DNA of 64,000 nt from Verrucomicrobiales bacterium (GTDB taxonomy: Bacteria; Verrucomicrobiota; Verrucomicrobiia; Limisphaerales; UBA9464): positions 62,001-126,000 of the forward strand of contig JAIYBC010000052.1 of assembly GCA_027488845.1 (NCBI GenBank), given 5' to 3'. The translations under genes and the position numbers were made by a program. The notes beneath the pieces were generated by a model. That model was not told the origin of the DNA and ran no database searches. It was given only the letters and a program-made list of their open reading frames with translations. Positions 34,692-43,796 of the stretch are shown one piece after another. The first letter of the stretch is position 1. Every line of letters starts with the position of its first letter.

Positions 34692-36419
34692 GTGAATCGG
34701 GGTCGACATGACTTGAACGCCTGGACGGTGCTCTTCCTCGGGGCGCTTGCGGTCTATTTCGCCGCGTTCCTCCTCTATCCCGTGGGATTCATGCTCCGCC
34801 GCGCCTTCGGCGCCGACGGCGAGTTCACGCTGCGCTACTTCTCGCTGCTGCTCGCCAATCCCATGTCGCGGCAGTCGATCCTGACGTCCTTCGCCCTGGC
34901 CACGATCACCACGGCGCTCGCTTCCTGCCTGGTCCTGCCCTTGGCGTACGGAATGACCCGATGGCGATTCGCTGGACGCGGTATCCTCGCCACGCTGCTG
35001 TTGGTTCCCATGATCCTCCCGCCTTTCGTGGGGGCAATCGGTCTCAAGCAGCTGCTCGCCCGTTTCGGTTCGCTCAACTCGGTCCTGGTCGAACTCGGCT
35101 GGATGGATCCGGCGCGTCCCGTGGACTGGCTGGGCGCCGGCGGCTTCTGGGGCATCGTGGTGCTCCAGGTGCTCGGGCTCTATCCGATACTCTACCTCAA
35201 CGTCTCGGCCGCAATGGCCAACGTCGACCCGAGCCTCCGGGAATCCGCGAACAACCTCGGGGCGACCGGATGGCGCCTCTTCCGCACGGTCACGCTGCCG
35301 CTCATCCTGCCCGGCTGGTTCGCCGGGGCGATCATCGTGTGGATCTGGTCCTTCACCGACCTCGGCACCCCGCTGATCTTCGGCTATTCGCGGCTGGTGC
35401 CGGTGCAGATCTGGGATTCGGTGAACGACCTGAACACCAATCCGCAGGGCTACACCCTGGTGATGTTCGTCCTGCTGCTGACGGTGGTCCTGTTCGCCCT
35501 CGGCAAACGCGGCCTGGGCGGACGCCGTCACGAGATGATGGCCCGGGGACATTCCGCGGGTGCCGAAGTCCCGGCTGGGCCGTGGCTCACGGCGGCGATC
35601 TGGGCCGGGGCCGGCGTGGTCGTCGCCGCGGCGCTGCTGCCGCACCTGACCATCGTGGCGCAGTCCTTGGCCGGACGCTGGTTCATGTCGGCCTTGCCGG
35701 ACTTCTGGACCACGGGGCATTTCGGCGAGGTCTTCGGCCATGGCCTCACCGGGTCCAGCATCCGCAACAGCCTGTTCTACGCGAGCCTCAGCGCGCTGAT
35801 CGACCTCGTCCTGGGCGTGCTCATCGCCTGGCTGGTCACCCGTCGCCGGATCCCGTTCGCCGGGGTGCTCGACGCCCTGGCGATGCTGCCGTTGGCCCTG
35901 CCTGGGTTGGTGTTGGCCTTCGGCCTGTACGCCGGATTCAACGTCGACGAGCGGGCGAATCCGCGGCTCGACGCGTTCCTGGATCCGAGGACCAATCCGA
36001 CGTTCCTCCTGATCGTGAGCTACAGCGTCCGCCGCCTGCCGTACATCGTCCGGTCGGCGCATGCCGGGTTCCAGCAGGTGAGCGTCACGCTGGAGGAGGC
36101 CAGCGCCAACCTGGGCCAGAAGCCGTTGGGAACGCTTTGGAAGATCACGGTGCCGCTGGTGGCGGCGAACCTGGTGGCGGGGACGATCCTGACCTTCTCG
36201 TTCGCGATGCTGGAGGTGAGCGACAGCCTGATCCTGGCGCAGCGGGAGCAGCATTTCCCGATCACGAAGATGATCTACCAGCTCATGGGCCGCATCGATC
36301 CGTCCTCGCCCAGCGTGGCCTCGGCGCTCGGCGTGGTGGGCATGTTGATCCTGTTGGGCAGCCTCGCGGTGGCCGGCAAGCTGATGGGCAAGCGGCTGGG
36401 ACAGCTCTTCAGGGCGTAA
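34692..36419 (+). CDS. ABC transporter permease, two fused BPD_transp_1 domains
   Basis: A 575-aa inner-membrane protein with two fused permease units, the arrangement of iron(III) (FbpB) and thiamine (ThiP) importers. Each has an EAA loop: RESANNLGATGWRLFRTVTL and EASANLGQKPLGTLWKITVP. About twelve membrane segments are visible. A GTG at 34692 is used because no in-frame ATG occurs before the first membrane segment. No ATP-binding or solute-binding gene lies alongside, so the substrate cannot be named and partner subunits must be elsewhere. The family call is secure. Confidence 0.88.
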   Translation: MNRGRHDLNAWTVLFLGALAVYFAAFLLYPVGFMLRRAFGADGEFTLRYFSLLLANPMSRQSILTSFALATITTALASCLVLPLAYGMTRWRFAGRGILATLLLVPMILPPFVGAIGLKQLLARFGSLNSVLVELGWMDPARPVDWLGAGGFWGIVVLQVLGLYPILYLNVSAAMANVDPSLRESANNLGATGWRLFRTVTLPLILPGWFAGAIIVWIWSFTDLGTPLIFGYSRLVPVQIWDSVNDLNTNPQGYTLVMFVLLLTVVLFALGKRGLGGRRHEMMARGHSAGAEVPAGPWLTAAIWAGAGVVVAAALLPHLTIVAQSLAGRWFMSALPDFWTTGHFGEVFGHGLTGSSIRNSLFYASLSALIDLVLGVLIAWLVTRRRIPFAGVLDALAMLPLALPGLVLAFGLYAGFNVDERANPRLDAFLDPRTNPTFLLIVSYSVRRLPYIVRSAHAGFQQVSVTLEEASANLGQKPLGTLWKITVPLVAANLVAGTILTFSFAMLEVSDSLILAQREQHFPITKMIYQLMGRIDPSSPSVASALGVVGMLILLGSLAVAGKLMGKRLGQLFRA

Positions 36420-36425
36420 GGAAGG

Positions 36426-36453
36426 TTGATTCGGGATTCTTGAATCCGGATTC
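36426..36453. repeat. GATTC-rich imperfect repeat, copy 2
   Basis: TTGATTCGGGATTCTTGAAT and neighbours, six bases beyond the permease stop; same type as 34530-34562. Confidence 0.5.
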
Positions 36454-36526
36454 AACGGGGCCTCCCGCGGAGCCGCAAAGCCGCGAGGCAAAGGGACTCA
36501 GAACAGAACGCTCCCAGCGCTTCCGC

Positions 36527-36566
36527 CTTTCAACCTTTCAACCTTTCAACCTTTCAACCTTTCAAC
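36527..36566. repeat. five tandem CTTTCAAC units, array 2
   Basis: Five exact CTTTCAAC units, plus a partial sixth. The array overlaps the last codons and stop of the minus-strand phosphoesterase gene, so the final ERLKG of that protein is repeat-encoded. Confidence 0.9.
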
Positions 36567-37360
36567 CTTTCATCGCTTCCACCCTTCGTTGCCCCCTTCA
36601 GCTCCGGCGTCTTCTTCCTCTGGCTGTCCTCGTTGAGGAAGCGGGCCGAAGCGATGGCCACTTCCATGGGCATGCGGAGAAGGTGGCGTCCGAGACAGGC
36701 GTAGACGGTGTCGAGGTCCGCGGCGCGCACCGCGGGACCGATCAGCGGATGGCGGCCGAGCACGCAGCCGGCCGCCTGGCCGGAGAAGGCGGGCAGGATG
36801 AGATGCCCGGGTCCGGACACGAAGCAGGGGACCTTGGCGGAGGTGGCGACGCCGTCGCCGAGGACCACAGCGGGATGTTCATGTCCCTGGATCCGGCGGC
36901 GGACCGTCGGGGCGGAGGCCGCCGGGACGGTGTCGCCGTGGAAGAGCAGCAGCTCGGAGACCTCGAGGTGCGGGCTGGTCGAGATGGGGAGATTCCATTC
37001 GACGATGCGTTCCTGCACGCGTCGATCATGGTTGCCGAGGACCAGTTCGATGCGGATGGAGGGACCACACGCGGCGACCAGTTCATCCAAGGCTTCCCGG
37101 ACCCCGGAATGGCGGAGCGCCTCGTGGACGAGGTCGCCGAGGATCATGAGGCGTTCGGGCCGGTAGTCGGCGACGAGGGCGCCGAGGCGGGTCGTGGCGT
37201 CGTCGGGCAGGCCCACCGGGACCAGTTGTCCCCGGGAACGCTGGGTCCAGAGCCGGCCGAGATGGAGGTCGGCGACGACCAGTGCGCGGACCTTGGGCAG
37301 CCAGGCGGCGCGTCGGGCGTCGAGCTGGATCAGGTCGTCGATCTGGAGGGTTCCGGGCAT
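36554..37360 (-). CDS. pdeM: PdeM-like metallophosphoesterase
   Basis: A 268-aa calcineurin-like phosphoesterase. All five metal-binding blocks are visible: VVADLHLGRL, GDLVHE, GNHDRR, FHGDT and GHEHP. The layout matches the ligase-associated DNA-repair endonuclease family PdeM. The ATG at 37360 is chosen because the family begins close to LDARRAAWLP. It has an unusual, Lys/Gly-rich C-terminal tail that ends inside a CTTTCAAC tandem repeat, probably an extension produced when the repeat arose at the gene end. The upstream neighbour on this strand is a DUF2851 protein 48 bases away. Confidence 0.8.
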   Translation of the reverse strand: MPGTLQIDDLIQLDARRAAWLPKVRALVVADLHLGRLWTQRSRGQLVPVGLPDDATTRLGALVADYRPERLMILGDLVHEALRHSGVREALDELVAACGPSIRIELVLGNHDRRVQERIVEWNLPISTSPHLEVSELLLFHGDTVPAASAPTVRRRIQGHEHPAVVLGDGVATSAKVPCFVSGPGHLILPAFSGQAAGCVLGRHPLIGPAVRAADLDTVYACLGRHLLRMPMEVAIASARFLNEDSQRKKTPELKGATKGGSDERLKG

Positions 37361-37408
37361 GGGGTCGTCTCGGCCTGACCTGGACACTGGACCGGTTGTG
37401 TCGCCGGT

Positions 37409-38893
37409 TCAATGCGGTCCGTCCGTCCGTGCGGGTGGCAGGGATGGCTCCTCCGGGATGGAGGTTTCCGCGAGGCGCCGGACGATCCCGGGGAAGCGGC
37501 AGGAGCGGCAGAGCGCGTCGCTGTGTCCGCAGAAGTCGCGGGCGATCTGGAGCAGGGCCTGTTGGGTTGCGGCGGTCTTCGGGCCGATGGTGGGCCCGTT
37601 GCCGGCGAGACGCTGCCGGGCGAGGCGGAGGACGGCGTTGTCCTCGCCCTTCGGCCAGCGGTGGTAGCGTTCGCGGACGATGGAGCACAGGGCAGGACGG
37701 CCGGAGGCCGCGGCCTGGGCGTGGAGCCAGGGCAGGAAGATGTTCATCGCGATGTCCGTGAACCGCGGACGTCCAAGCAGCGGTCCGACATTCCCGTTCT
37801 CGGCGGTCCGGAGCGTCCAGTGGCGGTCCCAAAAGCCGTCCGGAACGGGCTTCAGGCTCTCCCAGAGGCGCGAGTCGCAGGAGCGGGCCGGTTCGCCGTC
37901 GGCGATCCAGGACAGGAGGATGTCGGCCAAGGGACGCGAGGCGAGCCATTGGGCGGCGACGATGAGCCGCCGTTCGGGATGGTTCAGCGGGCGCGTGCGT
38001 CCGCTGTGCCATGCGAAGCCGGGCAGGAGTTCCCCGTGGAAGGTGTCGCGGATCCGCCACCACAGGTGCCACAGTTCCCGGACGCGTTCCGATTCGCGGC
38101 GGCGGTTTCCGACCTCGAGGAAGCCGCCCACGCCGAGAAGTCGGACCTCCCATTCGAGCGCGGACCAGGAGCGGCTGGAGCCGTCGATGTCGAGCACCTC
38201 GGCGACACGGCGCATGGGCCAATGGTTGTGTCGGTAGCCGAGCGCGGCGAGGACGCCTTCCCACAGGGCGCGGTTCCATCCGACGACGCCGGCGCGGGCG
38301 GCGAGTTCCTCCGACTTGCGACGGAGACGGACGTCGGCGGCCTGTCCGAGGATGCGGGAGACGACCGTGGGCGGGAGCGCGGCGAGGGGACCGGAGCAAC
38401 GGCCGGTGAGCAGTTGTGGGAGGAGCAGCGGAGCCTCCTCCTCAAGCCATGGCCCGAGCGTCGGCAGGGGGGTGTCGAGGGCGTTCTCCAGTGCCAGGAC
38501 GGGAGGCGAGGGAGGTTCGGTGGCGGCCGCGCCGGGAGCGGACCAGACCACCCGCAGAATCACGTCGCGGAAGGCGGGATTGCGGTCGTGGCCGTGCTGA
38601 CGCCATCCGGCGGTGTCGAGATCGACCTCGATGGCGCCGCGGATGGCCGGCGCTCCGTCGAGGGAGAGGATGGCGTCGAGGAAGTCGGGGCCCGAGCTGC
38701 GGTTCCAGAAGCCGGGATGGAGGACGCGCACACGTCGGCCGTCGGCGGTTCGGAGGCGGCTCCGGTCGAGGCGTTGGTGGCGCCAGGCCTGCTGGAGCCA
38801 GCGTTCGGGCAGCCGGCCAGGGGCGGATTCGGAGAAGTTCGGGGTGGCGTGGTGTTCCCGGCGCCAGAGGAGGTAGGAATCGGCATAGAGCAT
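37409..38893 (-). CDS. DUF2851 family protein
   Basis: A 494-aa cytoplasmic protein with the DUF2851 pattern: SSGPDFLDAIL (about 66-77), GAIEVDLDTAGWRQHGHDRN (about 86-105) and FRDVILRVVW. The GPDF...IEVD motif resembles the acidic core of PD-(D/E)XK nucleases, but activity has not been assigned to the family as far as I know. The rest is helical with several Trp-rich segments. It is divergent from an HtrA-like protease gene across a 170-base gap and followed by the PdeM-like phosphoesterase, hinting at a nucleic-acid role. Confidence 0.85.
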   Translation of the reverse strand: MLYADSYLLWRREHHATPNFSESAPGRLPERWLQQAWRHQRLDRSRLRTADGRRVRVLHPGFWNRSSGPDFLDAILSLDGAPAIRGAIEVDLDTAGWRQHGHDRNPAFRDVILRVVWSAPGAAATEPPSPPVLALENALDTPLPTLGPWLEEEAPLLLPQLLTGRCSGPLAALPPTVVSRILGQAADVRLRRKSEELAARAGVVGWNRALWEGVLAALGYRHNHWPMRRVAEVLDIDGSSRSWSALEWEVRLLGVGGFLEVGNRRRESERVRELWHLWWRIRDTFHGELLPGFAWHSGRTRPLNHPERRLIVAAQWLASRPLADILLSWIADGEPARSCDSRLWESLKPVPDGFWDRHWTLRTAENGNVGPLLGRPRFTDIAMNIFLPWLHAQAAASGRPALCSIVRERYHRWPKGEDNAVLRLARQRLAGNGPTIGPKTAATQQALLQIARDFCGHSDALCRSCRFPGIVRRLAETSIPEEPSLPPARTDGPH

Positions 38894-38949
38894 CGCGCCA
38901 TCGGAACACCAACCCAGGCGGGCCGGTCAACGGGCGTCGGGCACGCGGA

Positions 38950-38977
38950 TTGGCTTCGGACGAATTCCCGCTAGAGT
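38950..38977 (+). promoter_or_regulatory. possible sigma-70 promoter for the HtrA gene
   Basis: TTGGCT and TAGAGT with a 16-base spacer lie about 90 bases before the protease start in the divergent gap. Similarity to TTGACA/TATAAT is moderate. Confidence 0.25.
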
Positions 38978-39063
38978 CCAGCCGTCCGGAGTCCGGTCGG
39001 AAGGCGGTCGGTCCGCGCTGGCGGGCTCCTGGAATCCCTGAGTCGGAAACCCCGTAGCAGAGC

Positions 39064-40464
39064 ATGATGAGGAAGGAACTGAGCGTCGGCCGGTCTTGGA
39101 GGCTCGGCCTTGTCTTGGGCCTGGCCCTGGTCCCGGACGTTGGTGTCCCGTCGATGGTGGCCCAGCAGACCGTGCCATCGGGCGTCGCCCCGGAACCCAC
39201 CGACCTGCGCCGCGATCCCACGGTGCTGGCCGTCGAACGGGTCATGCCGGCGGTGGTGAACGTGGAGGGTTCGGCGGACATCGACCCGAACAACGAGTCG
39301 GACCGCTTCATGTCGGAGTACTTCGGCTGGCGGTTGCGGCAGGTGCAGGAGGCGGTCGTGAGCCGCGGCTCCGGCGTGGTGATCGACGAGGAGGGCTATG
39401 TGCTCACCAACGTCCATGTCGTGGAGGGAGTGAAGCGGGTCTTCGTGAAGTTCAACGACGACTCCAAGCCGATCGAGGCGGAACGGGTGGCGTTGAACGC
39501 GGGCAAGGACGTGGCGTTGCTGCGGCTGAAGGCGCCGGGCCGCCGTTTTCCGGCGGTGAAGTTCGCCAAGGACGACGACCTGCTCCTGGGCGAGACGGTG
39601 ATCGCGCTGGGCAACCCGTTCGGATACTCGGGTTCCGTGAGCCGCGGCATCCTGAGCTCCCGGGCTCGGCGCGGACCGAACGAGCGTCGGGACGGAGCCG
39701 AACTGGACACCCTCGACTGGCTCCAGACCGACGCCGCGATCAACCCCGGGAACTCCGGCGGTCCGCTGGTCAACCTGCGGGGCGAACTCATCGGGATCAG
39801 CGTCGCCACGTTGCGTCCGCAGGTCGGCGCCCAGGGCATCGGCTTCGCCATCCCGATCAAGCGCGTGAACCAGGCGCTGGCCGAGGTGCTCAGCGGCGAG
39901 TCGGTGGACCGCTTCTGGTTCGGGGCGCGGCTGAAGACGGCGACGCGGCCGCTGACGGTCCAGGCCGTGCAGCCGGGAAGTCCGGCGGACAAGGCCGGGC
40001 TGAAGGCCGGGGACGTGATCAGCGCCGTGGACGCCAACCCGCCGAGCGGGATCATCGAGTTCAACCGGGCCCTGGTGAAGGCGGGCGACCGCGGCGACAT
40101 CACCCTCTCCATCCGGCGCGACGGGAAGCATCGGGAATTGCGGCTGCGGTTGGTGGAGGAGGCGGATTTCTTCAACGACGGCCTTGTCGAGTCGCGGCTG
40201 GGGGCGGTGCTGGCGCCGGCGCGGGGCGACGGCTTCGTGGTGAAATCGGTCGAATCCGGCGGACCCGCGGCGAAGGCCGGGTTGAAGCGCGGGATGTTGG
40301 TCCGGGGATTCGATCGGACGGAGTTCCCGGATGTCGTCTCACTTGCCAAGTACCTGCACGCGAAGGGCAAGGGGCAGGAGGTCGAGGCCGGGGTGGTGGT
40401 GGACCAGCGGACACCCCTGGGCGTGTACCGTCAGACCGTCTCGGTTCCGGTCGCGTTGCGATGA
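39064..40464 (+). CDS. HtrA/DegP-like serine protease with two PDZ domains
   Basis: A 466-aa exported, trypsin-like protease. The signal peptide covers residues 1-33 (WRLGLVLGLALVPDVGV). The triad is complete: H118 in TNVHVV, D149 in KDVALL and S231 in PGNSGGP. PDZ1 (about 275-355) and PDZ2 (about 375-455) follow; each contains a G.PA.KAGLK-type segment. It degrades or holds misfolded envelope proteins in the periplasm. It is monocistronic, with its own 170-base upstream region shared with DUF2851. The start has no competing upstream ATG. Confidence 0.93.
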   Translation: MMRKELSVGRSWRLGLVLGLALVPDVGVPSMVAQQTVPSGVAPEPTDLRRDPTVLAVERVMPAVVNVEGSADIDPNNESDRFMSEYFGWRLRQVQEAVVSRGSGVVIDEEGYVLTNVHVVEGVKRVFVKFNDDSKPIEAERVALNAGKDVALLRLKAPGRRFPAVKFAKDDDLLLGETVIALGNPFGYSGSVSRGILSSRARRGPNERRDGAELDTLDWLQTDAAINPGNSGGPLVNLRGELIGISVATLRPQVGAQGIGFAIPIKRVNQALAEVLSGESVDRFWFGARLKTATRPLTVQAVQPGSPADKAGLKAGDVISAVDANPPSGIIEFNRALVKAGDRGDITLSIRRDGKHRELRLRLVEEADFFNDGLVESRLGAVLAPARGDGFVVKSVESGGPAAKAGLKRGMLVRGFDRTEFPDVVSLAKYLHAKGKGQEVEAGVVVDQRTPLGVYRQTVSVPVALR

Positions 40465-40570
40465 GGTCGCGTCCCCGCCGGGCCCCAGCCGATGCGACCC
40501 GTTCCGATGCCGGAGTTTCCGGTTCCTACCGGGCGGTTCCGCGACTAGGTTCCGCCCTCACCGAAAACGG

Positions 40571-41536
40571 ATGTCCGACGAGTCCCCCATGATCGAGGTC
40601 CGAGACCTCACGAAGCGTTACCCCGGCCGCACGGCCGTGGACGGCATCTCGTTCACGGTCGGACGGGGCGAGGTGGTGGGCTTCCTGGGGCCGAACGGGG
40701 CGGGGAAATCCACCACCATGAGGATCCTGTCCTCCTTCATGCCGGCCACGAGCGGGACGGTGAGGATCGCGGGGTTCGACGTCTTCCACGAGCCCGACGA
40801 GGTCCGACGGCGGATCGGCTACATGCCGGAGAACAACCCGCTGCACACCGACATGCGGGTGAGGGACTACCTGAAGTTCCGGGCGCGGCTGAAGGGGCTC
40901 GGGTTCAACCGGAGCCGGGAACGCGTCGACCGGGTGGTGGAGCAGTGCGGCCTGCGCGACGTGCAGAAGCGGATCATCGGCCAGCTCTCGAAGGGCTACC
41001 GTCAGCGGGTGGGCCTGGCCGACGCGTTGGTCCACGAGCCCGACCTGATCATCCTCGACGAGCCGACCATCGGGCTCGATCCGCACCAGATCCGTTCCGT
41101 GCGTGCCTTGATCAAGGACCTGGGCAAACGCCACACGGTGCTGATCTCGACGCACATCCTGTCCGAGGTCGAGATGACCTGTTCGCGGGTGCTGATCCTG
41201 AACCAGGGCCAGATCCTCGCCGCCGACCGGGTCGAGGACCTGGAGAGCCGGTTCAGCCAGGACGGGCGGGTGGTGGCCGAACTGTGCGCGACCGCCGACG
41301 CGGTGCGCGACGCGTTCCGGGATCTTCCGGAGGTCGAGTCCTTCGACATCTCGGCGGCGGCCGGCGACCACGTGCGGCTGTCGTTGTCGCCTCGGAACGG
41401 AACGGATCTCCGTCCGCTGGTGTTCGAGACCGCCCGCCAGAACGGCTGGGCGTTGCGCGAGCTGACCCGGAGCCGGCATTCGCTGGAGGACATCTTCATC
41501 CACCTCACCCGCAGGCAGAAGGGGGAGGGTCGCTGA
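40571..41536 (+). CDS. ABC transporter ATP-binding protein (GldA-like)
   Basis: A 321-aa ABC ATPase. Walker A is GPNGAGKS, the signature is QLSKGYRQRVG (a variant of LSGGQ), Walker B is LIILDEPTIGLD and the switch histidine lies in LISTHIL. An extra C-terminal domain of about 85 residues is typical of the GldA/CcmA group. It drives the permease encoded two bases after its stop. Together with the next genes it forms a GldAFG-like module for which gliding and envelope functions are known in Bacteroidota, though orthologues occur in non-gliding bacteria. Confidence 0.88.
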   Translation: MSDESPMIEVRDLTKRYPGRTAVDGISFTVGRGEVVGFLGPNGAGKSTTMRILSSFMPATSGTVRIAGFDVFHEPDEVRRRIGYMPENNPLHTDMRVRDYLKFRARLKGLGFNRSRERVDRVVEQCGLRDVQKRIIGQLSKGYRQRVGLADALVHEPDLIILDEPTIGLDPHQIRSVRALIKDLGKRHTVLISTHILSEVEMTCSRVLILNQGQILAADRVEDLESRFSQDGRVVAELCATADAVRDAFRDLPEVESFDISAAAGDHVRLSLSPRNGTDLRPLVFETARQNGWALRELTRSRHSLEDIFIHLTRRQKGEGR

Positions 41537-41537
41537 C

Positions 41538-42293
41538 ATGGGCGTCTTCCTGGCATTGGTCCGACGCGAGCTGGGCATCGCGTTCAACGCCCTCACCGGC
41601 TACGTGGTGGTGGCGATCACGCTGCTGCTTGCGGGCTTCGGGCTCACCGGGCTGCTGGACACCCTCAACAGCGACCGTACCGACGCCCCGATCACCGAGA
41701 TGTTCTTCGGCGACGGACTCGTTTTCTGGCTGATCGTCATCGTGATCACGCCGGTGATCACCATGCGCTCGTTCGCGTCGGAGAAGTCGCAGGGGACCTA
41801 CGAGGCGCTGATGACGACGCCGGTCGGGGACTGGCAGGTGGTGTTGGCCAAGTACACCGGCGCGGTGCTGTTCTACCTGGCGAGCTGGGTTCCGATGCTC
41901 TGCGTGCTGGTCGGATTGAGGCAGGTGGCGGGCGTGCCCGAACTGCTGGATCCGCGCGCGATGGCCGGGGCGTTGCTCGGGATCGGCTGCATCGGATCGA
42001 CCTACCTCGCGGCGGGCATCTTCGCCTCGTCGCTCACGCGGAGCCAGATCATCGCGGCGATGACGTCGCTGCTGATCGGCGTCGGCGTCTGGGCGTCGAG
42101 CCTGCGTCCGGCGGGTTCGGACGGTTCGGGCGACACCGTCGGCCGGGTGTTGGACCACCTTTCGGTGACGCTCCAGATGAAGGACTTCGCGCGCGGGGTG
42201 ATCGACGGCCGAGCGTTGGTGTTCCACCTGAGCTTCACGCTGCTGTTCCTGTTCCTGACCCATCGGGTGGTCGAGATGCGGAGGTGGAAATGA
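41538..42293 (+). CDS. ABC-2 type permease (GldF-like)
   Basis: A 251-aa membrane protein with six hydrophobic segments. Its opening, ALVRRELGIAFNALTGYVVV, and the central VITMRSFASEKSQGTYEALM are characteristic of GldF/ABC-2 permeases. It follows the ATPase gene directly and overlaps the next start by four bases (ATGA), so the three subunits are made together. The transported substance is unknown. Confidence 0.87.
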   Translation: MGVFLALVRRELGIAFNALTGYVVVAITLLLAGFGLTGLLDTLNSDRTDAPITEMFFGDGLVFWLIVIVITPVITMRSFASEKSQGTYEALMTTPVGDWQVVLAKYTGAVLFYLASWVPMLCVLVGLRQVAGVPELLDPRAMAGALLGIGCIGSTYLAAGIFASSLTRSQIIAAMTSLLIGVGVWASSLRPAGSDGSGDTVGRVLDHLSVTLQMKDFARGVIDGRALVFHLSFTLLFLFLTHRVVEMRRWK

Positions 42294-43795
42294 TCCACGG
42301 AACCGACCGACCCAGCTACGAGCCGGGCCGCTTCTGGCGGGCGGGCTGCAACATGGCCCTCGGGATCGTGGCCATGGTCGCCATCGTGGCGATGGTGAAC
42401 TACCTGGCGGCGACGCGCCTGCACTGGCGCCGGGACCTGCTGGCGTCGAGGCGTCCACAGCTTTCGCCCCTCACCGTCGGGACCCTCGCCGCGCTGACCA
42501 ACGAGGTGAAGGCGGTGGTCCTCTTCGATCCGGGATCGGACCTCTACCGGCACGTGGAAGGCCTGCTCCGCGAGTACGCGTTGCAGTCGCCGCGGATCCG
42601 CGTCCAGACGGTGGACTACGTGCGGGACGTGGCGTTGGCGACGGCGGTGAAGTCGCAGTACGGGCTGGGGAAGAACATCGGCGACGTGGTGGTCTTCGAC
42701 GCGGGCAACGGCCGGTTCCGGACGGTGGACGACGCGGAGATGTCGACGTACGACGCGGACGTGAAGGGGATGTTGCAGGGGCGTACGAACGACATCCGTC
42801 GCGTCGCGTTCCGGGGCGAGGCCCTGTTCACCTCGGCCTTGGCCGGGCTCTCCGAGGGGACGCGGCAGAGGGCGTATTTCCTCCAGGGCCACGGCGAGTC
42901 GGACCCGGGTTCGGACGACGATGCGCGGGGGCTTTCGCGGATGGTTCGGCTGTTGGCGGAGAAGAACGTCGAGTCGCTGATCCTCACCAACGCCGGCTCG
43001 GGCATCCCCGCGGACGCCTCGGTGCTGCTGGTGATGGGGCCGACCCAGCCGCTGCTTCCCAACGAGGTGGCGGCCTTGGCCACGTACCTCGACAAGGGAG
43101 GGCGGGTCCTGGTGGCGACGGCGATGGAGACCCTGCGTCGGAGGGGCGGGCTGGAGGAGTTGCTGGAGACGTGGGGCGTCTACCTGCCGGCGCAGTTCGC
43201 CTCGGACGAGCAGGCCTCGATGCGGGGATTCGACGTGGTTTCGACGCGGTTCGGGTCGCATCCGGTGACGACCCCGCTGACGCGGGCCTCGGCCTCGGTG
43301 CATTTCCAGGCGCCGCGGGTGGTGGTGCCGATTCCGGAGGACCGGCTTCCGGCGGGAGGGCCGAAGGCGGTCGCCTTGGCGGTGACCGGGCCGGAGGGGC
43401 GGACGATGTCGGAGTTGACCGACAACCGGACGCTGGGGTTTGTCGAAGGGCGTGACCGACGGGGCGAGGTGCCGATGGCGGTGGCCTCGGAGCGGGGCGG
43501 GGTGAGCGGCATCAGCGCCGCCCGCGGGACCTCGCGCCTGATCGTGGTCGGGGATTCGCTGCTCTTCTCAAACAGCCCGATCAACAGCGCGGCCAACCGC
43601 GATTTCGCGGCCCTTTCCGTCAACTGGCTGCTCGACCGTCAGCAGTCCCTCGCCATCGGGCCGAGGGCCGTGGCGGAGTACCGGCTCAACCTGACGGGTC
43701 GCCAGATGCGCCTGGTCCGGATCGCCTTGCTGGGGGCGCTTCCCGGTGGGGCGCTGGCCCTGGGGTTCCTGGTCTGGCTGAGGAGGAGGGCTTGA
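42290..43795 (+). CDS. GldG-like ABC transporter accessory protein
   Basis: A 501-aa protein anchored by membrane segments near residues 22-42 and 470-492. The large periplasmic part contains a GldG/DUF4350-like Rossmann domain: LFDPGSDLYRHVEGLLREYA, RAYFLQGHGES near the middle, and LLVMGPTQPLLPNEVAALAT. The ATG at 42290 overlaps the permease stop; a GTG at 42284 is also in frame. In GldG relatives this protein works with GldA/GldF. It is followed directly by a DUF4340 protein. Confidence 0.85.
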   Translation: MIHGTDRPSYEPGRFWRAGCNMALGIVAMVAIVAMVNYLAATRLHWRRDLLASRRPQLSPLTVGTLAALTNEVKAVVLFDPGSDLYRHVEGLLREYALQSPRIRVQTVDYVRDVALATAVKSQYGLGKNIGDVVVFDAGNGRFRTVDDAEMSTYDADVKGMLQGRTNDIRRVAFRGEALFTSALAGLSEGTRQRAYFLQGHGESDPGSDDDARGLSRMVRLLAEKNVESLILTNAGSGIPADASVLLVMGPTQPLLPNEVAALATYLDKGGRVLVATAMETLRRRGGLEELLETWGVYLPAQFASDEQASMRGFDVVSTRFGSHPVTTPLTRASASVHFQAPRVVVPIPEDRLPAGGPKAVALAVTGPEGRTMSELTDNRTLGFVEGRDRRGEVPMAVASERGGVSGISAARGTSRLIVVGDSLLFSNSPINSAANRDFAALSVNWLLDRQQSLAIGPRAVAEYRLNLTGRQMRLVRIALLGALPGGALALGFLVWLRRRA

Positions 43796-43796
43796 A

